From assembly GCA_902805545.1 (NCBI GenBank), contig CADCTD010000070.1, forward strand, positions 1 through 64,000: DNA of 64,000 nucleotides. Direction: 5' to 3'. The notes under the pieces are model-generated. The model saw only the letters and a program-made list of their open reading frames with translations, did no database searches and was not told where the DNA came from. The position numbers were made by a program, and so were the translations under genes. Source of the DNA: an uncultured Craurococcus sp. Its GTDB lineage: Bacteria > Pseudomonadota > Alphaproteobacteria > Acetobacterales > Acetobacteraceae. Shown one piece after another: positions 35,659 to 43,898 of the stretch; within the stretch, counting starts at the first letter, position 1; every line of letters starts with the position of its first letter.

Positions 35659-36279
35659 TCAAACCGGGATGGCGCCACCATGCCGACGGCGCGGCGGCGG
35701 CGCGGCCGGAGGGTCGGCGGGCGAGGTTGCCTCCTCGGAGATGAGGAGCGGCGCCGGCGCCGGCTCGGCGGCCTCGGATGGGGCGCTGCCGGCCTCGGCC
35801 TGGGCAGCGGACAAGTCGGGCGGCGTTGGCTCGGGCGACGTTAGCGCGGGCGGCGGTGGCTCGGCCGGGGCTTCCGCCACCGCCTCCTCGATCGCGCCGA
35901 TGGCCTGGGCCAGCAGCTTCTTCACATCGCCGCCGAGCGCATGGGCGAAGCCGGGGACGCCATCCGGCGCATTGTAGTCCCAGGCATAGTCCGCCGGCCC
36001 GACGAAGGTGCGGATGGCCGGGTCGAGCGTCCAGACCCGGCGCAAGGCCGCCTGGCGCAGCGCGGCCGGAACCTCCGCGCGGAGGAAAGCCGCGATATCG
36101 CTCGCCTCGGTCAGGCTCTCGACCGGCGGCAGGCTGGCCGGGTCGAAGTCGGCTGGCGGGGCGGGCTCGGGCGGGGCTTCGGCGGGGGGCGGCGGCGCCT
36201 CGCCCTCCGGCTCCGGCAGGGCGCGGGTCGCGTCGCGCTTCCGCCGCGACCAGCGGCTGAGGAAACCCTCTTCGCTCAT
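35659..36279 (-). CDS. DUF3306 protein of the formate dehydrogenase locus
   Basis: A 206-residue soluble protein starting MSEEGFLSRWSRRKRDA, the hallmark N-terminus of DUF3306 proteins. It is followed by a proline/glutamate-rich linker, a conserved core (residues about 55-110: SLTEASDIAAFLRAEVP then ALRRVWTLDPAIRTFVGP and YAWDYNAPDG), and a disordered alanine/proline-rich tail. Function unknown; the family is found almost only beside formate dehydrogenase genes. Overlaps the DUF3305 gene by four bases. Confidence 0.85.
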   Translation of the reverse strand: MSEEGFLSRWSRRKRDATRALPEPEGEAPPPPAEAPPEPAPPADFDPASLPPVESLTEASDIAAFLRAEVPAALRQAALRRVWTLDPAIRTFVGPADYAWDYNAPDGVPGFAHALGGDVKKLLAQAIGAIEEAVAEAPAEPPPPALTSPEPTPPDLSAAQAEAGSAPSEAAEPAPAPLLISEEATSPADPPAAPPPRRRHGGAIPV

Positions 36280-36791
36280 GGCCCGCGCCGCCCCCCGGGG
36301 CGCTTGCCGAGCGCCTCCGGATCGGCCTCATCGCGGCGGCGCTTGTGGCGGGCGCGCTCGACATGGTGCTCGGCGATGAAGGCATCGACCGTGGGGCGCA
36401 GCCAGTCCGGCAGGGGCAGGCTTTCGAGCAGGTCGGCGCCGCTGTCGGCATAGAGCTGCGCCTCGCCGGCATCGACCGTCACGGCATGGAGGGCAAGGCC
36501 GGGCTCCGCCTCCACCGGCCGCAGCACGACCCAGATGAGCGGCGGGTCGGCGGTGAGGTTGTCGCGGTAATTCGGCGTGTCGGTGGGGGAGAGCACCACC
36601 TCCGCCGCGCCGGCGAGGAAGAGGGTACGGCCGGCCTCCTCGCGCAGCACGGTCCAGGGCGGCAGCGCGGGCGCATCGCGCAGCACCTCGATGGCGCGCC
36701 AGGACCAGTCGGCCCAGCGGCTCGCGGCCGGGCGGCGCTCGGCCAGCACGGCGACGGGGATGCGGATGGTGCCGGGGACTTCGAGCCGCAT
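36276..36791 (-). CDS. DUF3305 protein of the formate dehydrogenase locus
   Basis: A 171-residue soluble protein with the DUF3305 pattern: RIPVAVLAERRPAASRWADW near the N-terminus, YRDNLTADPPLIWVVLRP in the middle, VTVDAGEAQLYADSGADLLE, and a basic C-terminus (ARHKRRRDEAD). No catalytic motif is evident. Stop and start overlap with the DUF3306 gene downstream and share one base with the DUF6352-like gene upstream, so the proteins are made together. Confidence 0.85.
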   Translation of the reverse strand: MRLEVPGTIRIPVAVLAERRPAASRWADWSWRAIEVLRDAPALPPWTVLREEAGRTLFLAGAAEVVLSPTDTPNYRDNLTADPPLIWVVLRPVEAEPGLALHAVTVDAGEAQLYADSGADLLESLPLPDWLRPTVDAFIAEHHVERARHKRRRDEADPEALGKRPGGRRGP

Positions 36792-37822
36792 CAGACGGCC
36801 TCCGCTGCGGTTCTGAGGGGAAGGCCGACGGCCAGGTTCTGCGGCTTCATCCGCACCCGCTGCGCCGCATCCATCGCCAGGGCGAGATAGACCGGCTTGC
36901 CGGATGCCCGTGGCAGAACCCGCGTCGCCTCGGCGAATTCCAGCACGCCGAGCCAGATGATGCGGGCGAGGCGTGCCTGCTTCACCTTCTGGCCGCGCCA
37001 GAGGTCGTTGGCGATGGCGGTCGCCTCGGCATCGAGGCCGACATGCCAGGTCCAGTTGCGGTCGTCGATCACCGGCACCGGGCGGATGGCAACGCGCTCG
37101 CCGATCACATGGCCGATGAAGCGCTCCAGCGCGCGGGCCATGCCGTGCTGGCCGGGGCGGTTCTCGGCGATGTCGAGGGCGAGGTCATGCGCATCGGACC
37201 GGGCCGCGTAGCCGGACGCATTCGCGTCCGAGAGAACCTCGAGCTCCACCTCGCGCGGCGGCGAGCCGGCCTCGGTCAGCAGCCGGCCGAGGCTGCCCAG
37301 ATCGCCGTCGGCGGCGCGGGCATCGAGGAATTCCTCATCGGCCAGCAGCAGCGCACCGGGATGGATGGCGGCGCGCTGCGGGCGGAAGAAGGCCTCTGCG
37401 GCGCGGAGGGCGAAGGCATCCCCCTCGCCCTCCATGGCGGCGCGGGTGACGAGATGGGTCAGCATCTGCAGGAAGATCGGCGGGACGCCGCCGACGCCCC
37501 CGCGGAACAGGGCGAGCCAGGCGCCCTCCAGGGTGGGGGCGGCCTGCACCCGGTCGCGGAAGGCGAGGAAGACCTGCCAGTTCTCCCGCGCATCCGGGTC
37601 GGCAAGGGCCGCGAGGTCTTCAGGCGCGACACGGCGGAGCGGGGCGGCCAGGAGGCCGGTATGCAAGGCGAGCTCGGCCGCGCAGGCCTCCGCCGGCGGC
37701 ACCAGTTCCGGCCGGGCGAGGAAGGCGCGCCAGAGATCCCCCGTCGGCAGGAGCCGGCCGGCCGCGTCGCGGTCGCAGAGGTGATGGCCCGAGGAGAGCC
37801 AGAAATCGCCCGGGCCGATCAT
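36791..37822 (-). CDS. DUF6352-like protein of the formate dehydrogenase locus
   Basis: A 343-residue soluble protein starting MIGPGDFWLSSGHHLCDRD. Conserved-looking parts include RENWQVFLAFRDRVQAAPTL, PIFLQMLTHLVTRAAMEGE, AEAFFRPQRAAIHPGALLLADEE (in part) and NWTWHVGLDAEATAIANDLW. No known enzyme motif. It resembles a family known only from formate dehydrogenase clusters of Proteobacteria (DUF6352). The start at 37820-37822 overlaps the stop of the gene upstream by four bases. Confidence 0.75.
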   Translation of the reverse strand: MIGPGDFWLSSGHHLCDRDAAGRLLPTGDLWRAFLARPELVPPAEACAAELALHTGLLAAPLRRVAPEDLAALADPDARENWQVFLAFRDRVQAAPTLEGAWLALFRGGVGGVPPIFLQMLTHLVTRAAMEGEGDAFALRAAEAFFRPQRAAIHPGALLLADEEFLDARAADGDLGSLGRLLTEAGSPPREVELEVLSDANASGYAARSDAHDLALDIAENRPGQHGMARALERFIGHVIGERVAIRPVPVIDDRNWTWHVGLDAEATAIANDLWRGQKVKQARLARIIWLGVLEFAEATRVLPRASGKPVYLALAMDAAQRVRMKPQNLAVGLPLRTAAEAV

Positions 37823-38343
37823 CGCGCCCCGCTCCCGAGGCTGGTGAGGTCGGGGCGCTCGGGCGCCTCCTCCCCGGCCTCCTCGATGGCGAAGACGGGC
37901 GGCGGGCCCTCCCGCCGGTGCAGGGTGCGGAAGCGCTCGCGCACGGCGCCCTCCTCCACCGTCCGGCTGAGGGCGAGCACCGTCCCGGGCGGATGGGTGC
38001 AGAGCGATTCGGCGAAGGCGATCTCCTCCGCGGCGGCGGCCCGGGCGGCGGCGGCATCGGGGGCGCCGTACTCGGCCTGGATATGGGCGGCGAGGGAGGT
38101 GAGCGCCGCCTCCCGCTCGGCGGGGCTGGCCTCGGCGACCTCCACCAGCGTCGACCAGCCGAAGCTCGCAAGGCCCAGGAAGCCGGCACGGAATTCCTGC
38201 CGCCGCTTGCCGGCAAGCGTGGCCGGGTCCTCGTCCCAGAAGGCGAAGCCGCCGGGCACGGCCCATTCGCCCGGCTCGGCGGCGCGGGTGAAGACGACCT
38301 GGTCCGAGGCGTCGAGGCGGAGGGTGCGCGGCAGCAGGCTCAT
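37819..38343 (-). CDS. DUF6505-like protein of the formate dehydrogenase locus
   Basis: A 174-residue soluble protein starting MSLLPRTLRLDASDQVVFTR. An EWAVPGGFAFWDEDP segment and a GFLGLASFGWSTLVEV segment look like the conserved core of the DUF6505 group, which earlier annotations loosely compared to dioxygenase-related proteins without support. No metal site is recognisable. ATGA overlaps on both sides bind it to the DUF6352-like and biotin-ligase-fold genes. Confidence 0.7.
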   Translation of the reverse strand: MSLLPRTLRLDASDQVVFTRAAEPGEWAVPGGFAFWDEDPATLAGKRRQEFRAGFLGLASFGWSTLVEVAEASPAEREAALTSLAAHIQAEYGAPDAAAARAAAAEEIAFAESLCTHPPGTVLALSRTVEEGAVRERFRTLHRREGPPPVFAIEEAGEEAPERPDLTSLGSGAR

Positions 38344-39014
38344 GCGAGTGGCACCAATTCGCGGCGACCATCGCGCTCCAGCACCAGGGCGCCGCTCTGG
38401 GGGTCGATCCCCCGCCTCAGCCCGGCCTCGGCGCGGCCATCCTCGAGCCGGGCCAGGCAATCCTCCACCAGCCGGCGCGGGCCGCTCGACTGCCAGCGAT
38501 CGAGCCCCACCATCAGGTGCCGCGCCCAGGCGGCGGCGATCTCGGCGCCGGAGGGCTCCTCGAAGCCCTCCTCCTCGAGGCAGGTGCGGTCGGGCGCGTC
38601 GCCGGGCTCGATGCCGGACGGGAGGGCAAGCGCGAGCTCGAAGCCGACGACCAGCCAGTCCGGCACGGCCGATTCGGCAGCGCCCGGCGGCGTGGCCAGC
38701 CGCAAGCCCCCGACCCGGCCGCCGTTCAGCAGGAGCTCGGCCGGCCAGCGCAGGGCGATGACCGCCTCGGGCGGGCCGAGCACCACCAGCGCATCGGCCA
38801 GCGCATTCGCCGCCGCCAGCAGGGCGAGCCTGGCCTCGGCCAGCGGCATGTCCGGCTCCAGCACCACCGCCGCCTCGGCCCGCGCGGCCGAGCGCACCCA
38901 GGCGAGCAGCCCGGCGCCGCGCTCGGGCGCCAGCGCCACCGCCCGCGCCATGGCATCCCCGCCCTCGCGGAGCGCGAGGGGGGCGAAGACGCTCGGCAGG
39001 TCGGGCAGTTCCAT
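38340..39014 (-). CDS. degenerate biotin/lipoate protein ligase-fold protein
   Basis: A 224-residue protein resembling the catalytic core of biotin/lipoate protein ligases with a DUF4444-like C-terminus. The segment ALRWPAELLLNGGRVGGLRL (residues 87-106) aligns with BirA's KWPNDLYL...RKLAGIL, but the substrate-contacting lysine is arginine (R89), the N-D pair is A-E, and the second lysine is R100. The glycine/arginine-rich adenylate loop (GRGRRGR) is absent. It is therefore unlikely to biotinylate; it may bind a cofactor or a partner. The ATG at 39012-39014 heads the accessory gene run. Confidence 0.7.
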   Translation of the reverse strand: MELPDLPSVFAPLALREGGDAMARAVALAPERGAGLLAWVRSAARAEAAVVLEPDMPLAEARLALLAAANALADALVVLGPPEAVIALRWPAELLLNGGRVGGLRLATPPGAAESAVPDWLVVGFELALALPSGIEPGDAPDRTCLEEEGFEEPSGAEIAAAWARHLMVGLDRWQSSGPRRLVEDCLARLEDGRAEAGLRRGIDPQSGALVLERDGRRELVPLA

Positions 39015-39103
39015 CCTTCTCCCTCGCAAGGTCCCGGCTGGCGGCATATATGCCCCCCTTCCCCCGACGCCTAGCGGGGACGAGACCGAGGAAGCCCCCG
39101 AGA

Positions 39104-41107
39104 ATGCCGGATCGCATCGCCCTGGTCTGCAGCTGCGAGGACAGCATGCGCCTCGACGAGCGCAGCCTCGCCCGCGGCTGCGGCGCCGAGCTCCGCACCG
39201 CGGAGCAGCTCTGCCAGGCGCAGCGCGACCGCTTCCTCGCCGCGCTGGCGACCGGGCGGCCGGTGACGGTCGGCTGCACGCAGGAGGCGCCGCTCTTCGC
39301 CGAGCTGGCGGAGGAGGCGGGCGCCGCGCAGCCCCTTGCCTTCGTCAATCTCCGCGAGCAGGCCGGCTGGTCCGGCGAGGGCACGGCGGCCGGGCCGAAG
39401 ATGGCCGGTCTGATCGCTGCCGCCGCCATCCCCCTGCCGGAGACGCCGCTGGTGCCGCTGCGGAGCGAGGGCGTCACGCTCGTGCTCGGCCGCGACGCGG
39501 CGGCGATCGAGGCGGCGCGGCGGCTGGCGGACCGGCTCGACCTCACCGTGCTGCTGACCGGGGCGGAGCCGGTGGCGCCTGCCCCGCGCACCGACTTCCC
39601 CGTCCTGCGCGGGCGGGCGCGGGCGGCGACGGGCTGGCTCGGCGCTTTCGAGGTTGTGGTGGATGGGCATGCGGCGCCCTCGCCCGCCTCCCGCGCTGCC
39701 TATGCCTGGGGGCGGGGACGCGACGGGGCGGTCAGCCGTTGCGACGTCATCCTCGACCTCACCGGCGCCCCGGCCCTCTTCCACGAGACGCGGCAGGGCT
39801 ACCTCCGCGCCGATCCGGCGGATGCGGCGGCGGTGGAGCGCGCCATCGCCGCGGCGCGGGAGCTGGTGGGCGAATTCGATAAGCCGCGCTTCGTGCAGTT
39901 CGAGGCAGGGCTCTGCGCCCATTCCCGCAACCGCCGCACCGGCTGCACCCGCTGCCTCGACCTCTGCCCGACCGGCGCCATCACGCCCGCGAAGGACAGC
40001 GTGGCGATCAGCGCCGAGATCTGCGCCGGCTGCGGCGCCTGCGCCGCCGTCTGCCCGACCGGCGCCGTGACCTATGCGCTGCCGCCGCCGGCGACCACGC
40101 TCGCCCGGCTGCGCGCCCTGCTGCTCGGCCATGCCGAGGCGGGCGGGCGGGACCCGGTCCTGCTGCTGCATGACGGCAGCCATGGCGAGGCGCTGATCGA
40201 CGCCCTCGCCCGGCATGGCGAGGGGCTGCCGGCGCGGGTGCTGCCGCTCCGCCTCAACGAGACGAGCGGGCTCGACCTCGCGACGCTCGCCGCGGGCTTC
40301 GCCTGGGGTGCCGCGGGGGTGCGGGTGCTGCTGCCGGGCCGGCGCGGGCACGGGACGGAGGGGATGTTCCGCAACCTCGGTTATGCCGAGGCGGCGCTCG
40401 ACGGGCTGGGCCTCGCCGCCGCGCTGCCGCGAGCGGCAGCGATCGAGACGGATGATCCCTTCACCCTCGCGGAGGCGCTGGCCCCTGCGATGGCGCTGCG
40501 CACCGGCTGGACGCCGGCAGGCTTCCTGCCGCTCGGCGCGCCGCGGGAGGTGCTGCGCCAGGCGCTTCGCGCGCTGCGCCCGCCAGCGGCGCCGGAGGTG
40601 GTGCCGATGCCGGAGGCCGCGCCCTTCGGCGCCGCCCTGGTCGCCGCCGAGGGCTGCAGCCTCTGCCTCGCCTGCACCATGGTCTGCCCGACCGGCGCCT
40701 TCAGCGCGAATCCGGAGCGGCCGCAGCTCCGCTTCCTCGAGGAGGCCTGCGTGCAGTGCGGTCTCTGCGCCGCGACATGCCCGGAGCGGGTGATCAGCCT
40801 CGCGCCTCGGCTCAATTTCGCCGAGGCCGCCGCGCAGCCGCAGGTGGTGAAGGAGGAGGAGCCCTTCCATTGCACCCGCTGCGCCAAGGCCTTCGGCACG
40901 GCCAGCAGCATCGCGCGGGTCAAGTCCCGCCTGGCTGCCAGCGGGCATTGGATGTTCGCCGACCCGTCCCGCCTCGCCCTGCTTGAGCTCTGCGAGGATT
41001 GCCGGGCGTCTGAGGCGACGCTCGGCGGCGTCGACCCCTATGCCGGCCCGCCGCGCCCTGTGGTCCGCACTACGGAGGACTGGCTGCGGGCAGCGGAGGA
41101 GGAGTAG
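39104..41107 (+). CDS. polyferredoxin-type Fe-S protein of the formate dehydrogenase locus
   Basis: A 667-residue cytosolic-looking protein. Cysteine clusters: C281/C284/C288 with C271 nearby (GCTRCLDLCPTGAI), C307/C310/C313/C317 (ICAGCGACAAVCPTGA), C518/C521/C524/C528 (GCSLCLACTMVCPTGA) and C549/C552/C555/C559 (CVQCGLCAATCPE). Two further CxxC pairs occur near the end (C590/C593, C630/C633). Residues 1-260 and 340-500 lack cysteine clusters and look like nucleotide-binding or flavodoxin-like folds. It may pass electrons to or from the formate dehydrogenase pathway. Divergent from the accessory genes, with a 89-base gap. Confidence 0.82.
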   Translation: MPDRIALVCSCEDSMRLDERSLARGCGAELRTAEQLCQAQRDRFLAALATGRPVTVGCTQEAPLFAELAEEAGAAQPLAFVNLREQAGWSGEGTAAGPKMAGLIAAAAIPLPETPLVPLRSEGVTLVLGRDAAAIEAARRLADRLDLTVLLTGAEPVAPAPRTDFPVLRGRARAATGWLGAFEVVVDGHAAPSPASRAAYAWGRGRDGAVSRCDVILDLTGAPALFHETRQGYLRADPADAAAVERAIAAARELVGEFDKPRFVQFEAGLCAHSRNRRTGCTRCLDLCPTGAITPAKDSVAISAEICAGCGACAAVCPTGAVTYALPPPATTLARLRALLLGHAEAGGRDPVLLLHDGSHGEALIDALARHGEGLPARVLPLRLNETSGLDLATLAAGFAWGAAGVRVLLPGRRGHGTEGMFRNLGYAEAALDGLGLAAALPRAAAIETDDPFTLAEALAPAMALRTGWTPAGFLPLGAPREVLRQALRALRPPAAPEVVPMPEAAPFGAALVAAEGCSLCLACTMVCPTGAFSANPERPQLRFLEEACVQCGLCAATCPERVISLAPRLNFAEAAAQPQVVKEEEPFHCTRCAKAFGTASSIARVKSRLAASGHWMFADPSRLALLELCEDCRASEATLGGVDPYAGPPRPVVRTTEDWLRAAEEE

Positions 41108-41118
41108 CCCTCCTCCGC
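41093..41118. terminator. hairpin between convergent genes
   Basis: A perfect 10-bp stem, GCGGAGGAGG (41093-41102) and CCTCCTCCGC (41109-41118), with a 6-base loop containing the TAG stop of the polyferredoxin gene. It lies between convergent genes and could end transcription in both directions, but no T-run follows on either strand. Confidence 0.45.
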
Positions 41119-41129
41119 CAGCATCAGCC

Positions 41130-41423
41130 TCAGCCGCCCTTGTTGGAGCGGTTCCGCATCGGCCGGTACTCGGAGGGCACGCCGCCGATGCCCGGGCCGG
41201 CGGTGCTGGTGTCGCGGGTGACCTGCGGGCGGCCCTGGGTGTCGCCACCCGAGATCGTCGCGGTGCCGGCTCCGGCATTGGCGCTGTGCGGCAGCAGGTC
41301 GCTCTGCTGACGCAGCGGGGACCCGGCGGGGCCGGCGGTGCCAGTGGTCGGGGCCGGGCCGCTCTGGGCGGTGCAGCCCGCCAGCGCCGTCAGCGCGGCA
41401 AGGGAGAGAAAGGTCTTACGCAT
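41130..41423 (-). CDS. small lipoprotein, function unknown
   Basis: A 97-residue protein with a lipoprotein signal (MRKTFLSLAALTALAGC; lipobox LAGC, lipidated Cys17). The mature part is low-complexity, rich in Gly, Pro, Thr and Ser (APTTGTAGPAGSP, then GIGGVPSEYRPMRNRSNKGG). No family recognised. Monocistronic; the AT-richer gap 41424-41532 upstream presumably holds its promoter. Confidence 0.7.
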   Translation of the reverse strand: MRKTFLSLAALTALAGCTAQSGPAPTTGTAGPAGSPLRQQSDLLPHSANAGAGTATISGGDTQGRPQVTRDTSTAGPGIGGVPSEYRPMRNRSNKGG

Positions 41424-41532
41424 GTGTCAGGTCCCGATCATGGAGGGCCACAGGATCGTGGTTCCAGCCAACGGGACGGAGCCTAACGATGCGACATAGG
41501 GGTTGCAATGCGTCATGTTACGCCGGCCGAAG

Positions 41533-41997
41533 TTACCAACCCAGCGTTCCCGGCCCGCCCTTGAATGGCCCGACCAGCTCGGCCGTGATCCAGCCGCCGT
41601 AGAAACCGCCTGGCTGCGGCATGACACGCTCGTCATCGACGAAGCAGGCGTCCATGCGCCCGGCATAGACGGCGACGTGATCGCGGATGGGCGCGAAGGC
41701 GGGTGTCGGCGCCGGATAGCTCCAGCCCGCCGCCTCGGCCACCGTCCCGCCGGCGGCGAGCGTCCAGTACCGGGCGATGCCCTTCCATTCACAGAAGCTC
41801 TGGCCGCCGGCCGGGCGTAGGACGCCGGGGGCGAAGGCCTCCGGCGGCAGGTACCAGACCGGCGGGTGGAAGGTCTCCAGCACCCGCCAGGCCGCGCGGG
41901 TCTCGGCGACGGTCTCGCCGCCGAGCCGGATGCGGATGCGCCGCCCACTCGGCTCCAGCCGGGGCGGGCGGGGATAGTCGGCGACTCGCTCTGTCAT
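41533..41997 (-). CDS. DUF427 domain protein
   Basis: A 154-residue protein of the DUF427 family, small beta-rich proteins of unknown role. The family core is visible as GGETVAETRAAWRVLE, PPVWYLPPEAF, GQSFCEWKGIARYWTL (the FCxWKG motif), AAGWSYPAPTPAFAPIRDHV and AVYAGRMDACFVDDERV followed by GGFYGGWIT. Divergent from the oxidoreductase gene at 42077. Confidence 0.88.
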   Translation of the reverse strand: MTERVADYPRPPRLEPSGRRIRIRLGGETVAETRAAWRVLETFHPPVWYLPPEAFAPGVLRPAGGQSFCEWKGIARYWTLAAGGTVAEAAGWSYPAPTPAFAPIRDHVAVYAGRMDACFVDDERVMPQPGGFYGGWITAELVGPFKGGPGTLGW

Positions 41998-42076
41998 GCC
42001 ATCGATCTGGCCCCTCCCCCTTCCCTTGCAACCAGGCCGGGGGCATCACTGACACCCGACACGGAGGAGCCGATCC

Positions 42077-43078
42077 ATGGCCGAGATGAACCTGCAGGTC
42101 CTGCTGCGCCGCCGCCCGAAGGGAGAGCCGGTGCCCGAGGATTTCGAGATCGTCGAGACGCCGGTGCCGCAGCCGGGCCCGGGCGAGGTGCTGGTCCGCG
42201 CCCATTACCTCTCGCTCGACCCGTACATGCGCGGGCGCATGTCGGACGCGAAGAGCTACTCCGCCCCGGTCGAGCTCGGCGCGGTGATGGAGGGGCAGAC
42301 GGCGGGCGAGGTCGTCGCCTCGAACGCCCCGGGCTTCGCGGCGGGCGACACCGTGCTCGGCGGCTTCGGCTGGCAGCGCTTCTCCGTCGTGCAGCCGGCG
42401 CGGCTGTTCAGGATCGACCCGAAGGAGGCGCCGCTCTCGGCCAGCCTCGGCGTGCTCGGCATGCCGGGGCTGACCGCCTGGGTCGGGCTCGAGGATATCG
42501 GCCAGCCGAAATCGGGCGAGACCGTCGTCGTCTCCGCCGCCTCGGGCGCGGTCGGCCAGGTGGTGGGGCAGATCGCCAAGATCCGCGGCTGCAAGGTGGT
42601 CGGCATCGCCGGCGGGGCGAAGAAGTGCGAGTTCGTCACCGAGGTGCTGGGATTCGACGCCTGCATCGACCATCGCGGCGACCTCGCCGCGCAGCTCGAC
42701 CGGCACTGCCCGCAGGGGATCGACGTCTACTGGGAGAATGTCGGCGGCGCGGTGCAGCGCGCGGTCTTCCCGCGCATGAACGATCACGGCCGCATGGTGA
42801 TGTGCGGCATGATCGCCGAGTACAACGACACCGAGGCACGGCCGGGGCCGAACCTGATGGCGACGGTGCGCAAGCGCCTCCGCATCCAGGGATTCATCGT
42901 CAGCGACACCGGCTGGCCGCGCTACCCGCAATTCCGCCAGGAGATGCTGGGCCATATGGCCGCTGGCCAGATGGCCTGGCGCGAGGATGTGGTGGAGGGG
43001 CTGCGCAATGCGCCGACGGCCTTCATCGGCCTGCTGAAGGGGAGCAATTTCGGCAAGCTCGTCGTCAAGATCGACTGA
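42077..43078 (+). CDS. NADP-dependent medium-chain reductase (CurA/leukotriene B4 dehydrogenase type)
   Basis: A 333-residue MDR-superfamily oxidoreductase without zinc ligands. N-terminal catalytic domain (PGPGEVLVRAHYLSLDPYMR, the PYMRGRM motif of this branch), Rossmann motif VSAASGAVGQVVGQIAK, then VVGIAGGAKKCEFV and the late motif MCGMIAEYND. Relatives reduce alpha,beta-double bonds of enones (curcumin, prostaglandins). The true substrate is unknown. The lipase-like gene starts two bases after its stop. Confidence 0.9.
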   Translation: MAEMNLQVLLRRRPKGEPVPEDFEIVETPVPQPGPGEVLVRAHYLSLDPYMRGRMSDAKSYSAPVELGAVMEGQTAGEVVASNAPGFAAGDTVLGGFGWQRFSVVQPARLFRIDPKEAPLSASLGVLGMPGLTAWVGLEDIGQPKSGETVVVSAASGAVGQVVGQIAKIRGCKVVGIAGGAKKCEFVTEVLGFDACIDHRGDLAAQLDRHCPQGIDVYWENVGGAVQRAVFPRMNDHGRMVMCGMIAEYNDTEARPGPNLMATVRKRLRIQGFIVSDTGWPRYPQFRQEMLGHMAAGQMAWREDVVEGLRNAPTAFIGLLKGSNFGKLVVKID

Positions 43079-43079
43079 C

Positions 43080-43898
43080 GTGACGGCCGGGGATGCGCGC
43101 CTCGCCGCCTCCTTCGCGGGGCATCGCATCCTCCTCTGCTACGGCCTCTTCGGCGAGGTCGTGGCGGGGCTTCGCCTCGACTACATGCGCAGCCAGGCGG
43201 ATTGGCTGCGCGGCCTTGGGCTTGCCGTCGGGGTCGTGGGACTGCCGACCGCGGCGCCCGTCCTCGCCAATGCTGCGCGCATCGCCGAGCGCATCGCGGG
43301 CGACCCGCGGCCCGTTCTGCTGATCGGCCATAGCAAAGGCGGGCTGGAGGCGCTGGCGGCGCTGCTTCGCCCCGGCATGGCGGCGCGGTGCCGCGGCCTC
43401 GTCGCGCTGCAATCGCCCTTCTACGGCTCGCCCGTCGCCGATGCGCTCTGCGGCATCCGCCCGCTGCACCGCGTGGCGCATCGCGCGCTGCAGGCGCTGC
43501 GGCTCGGCAGCGGGCAGGGCCTCCACGACCTGACGACGCCGGTGCGCAGGGCCTGGATGGCGGAGCATGCGGCGGCGATCGCCGAGCTGGCGCGGGCGGT
43601 GCCGATCGCGGTGGTGGCGACGACGCTCGAGGGCGCATCCTGGCGGGTCGAGGAGGGTGCCTATCGGCTGGTTGACCGCTGGATGCGGCTCCAGGGGGTG
43701 GGACCGGGCGATGGGCTGGTTCCGATCGCCTCGGCCCGGCTACCCGGCCTGCCCGTGCAGGTGCTGCCGGGCGGGCACCGCGCGCTGGTGGCGCGCGGCC
43801 CGGGGCGGGACCCGGTCGGGGTGCTGCGGGAGCAGCTGCTCGGGCTTACTCCGCTGCCACTTCGACCAGCACCAGCTCCGCATCCTCCGACGCGGTGA
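43080..43898 (+). CDS. alpha/beta-hydrolase (lipase-like)
   Basis: A 272-residue hydrolase-fold protein. The nucleophile elbow is LLIGHSKGGLEALAALL (serine in GHSKG), preceded by RILLCYGLFGEVV; later LQSPFYGSPVAD and GDGLVPIASARLPG supply regions where Asp and His would lie (GGHRALV near the end). This is reminiscent of triacylglycerol-lipase/esterase proteins. Start is GTG at 43080. Its last 53 bases overlap the end of the convergent pirin gene. Confidence 0.75.
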   Translation: MTAGDARLAASFAGHRILLCYGLFGEVVAGLRLDYMRSQADWLRGLGLAVGVVGLPTAAPVLANAARIAERIAGDPRPVLLIGHSKGGLEALAALLRPGMAARCRGLVALQSPFYGSPVADALCGIRPLHRVAHRALQALRLGSGQGLHDLTTPVRRAWMAEHAAAIAELARAVPIAVVATTLEGASWRVEEGAYRLVDRWMRLQGVGPGDGLVPIASARLPGLPVQVLPGGHRALVARGPGRDPVGVLREQLLGLTPLPLRPAPAPHPPTR

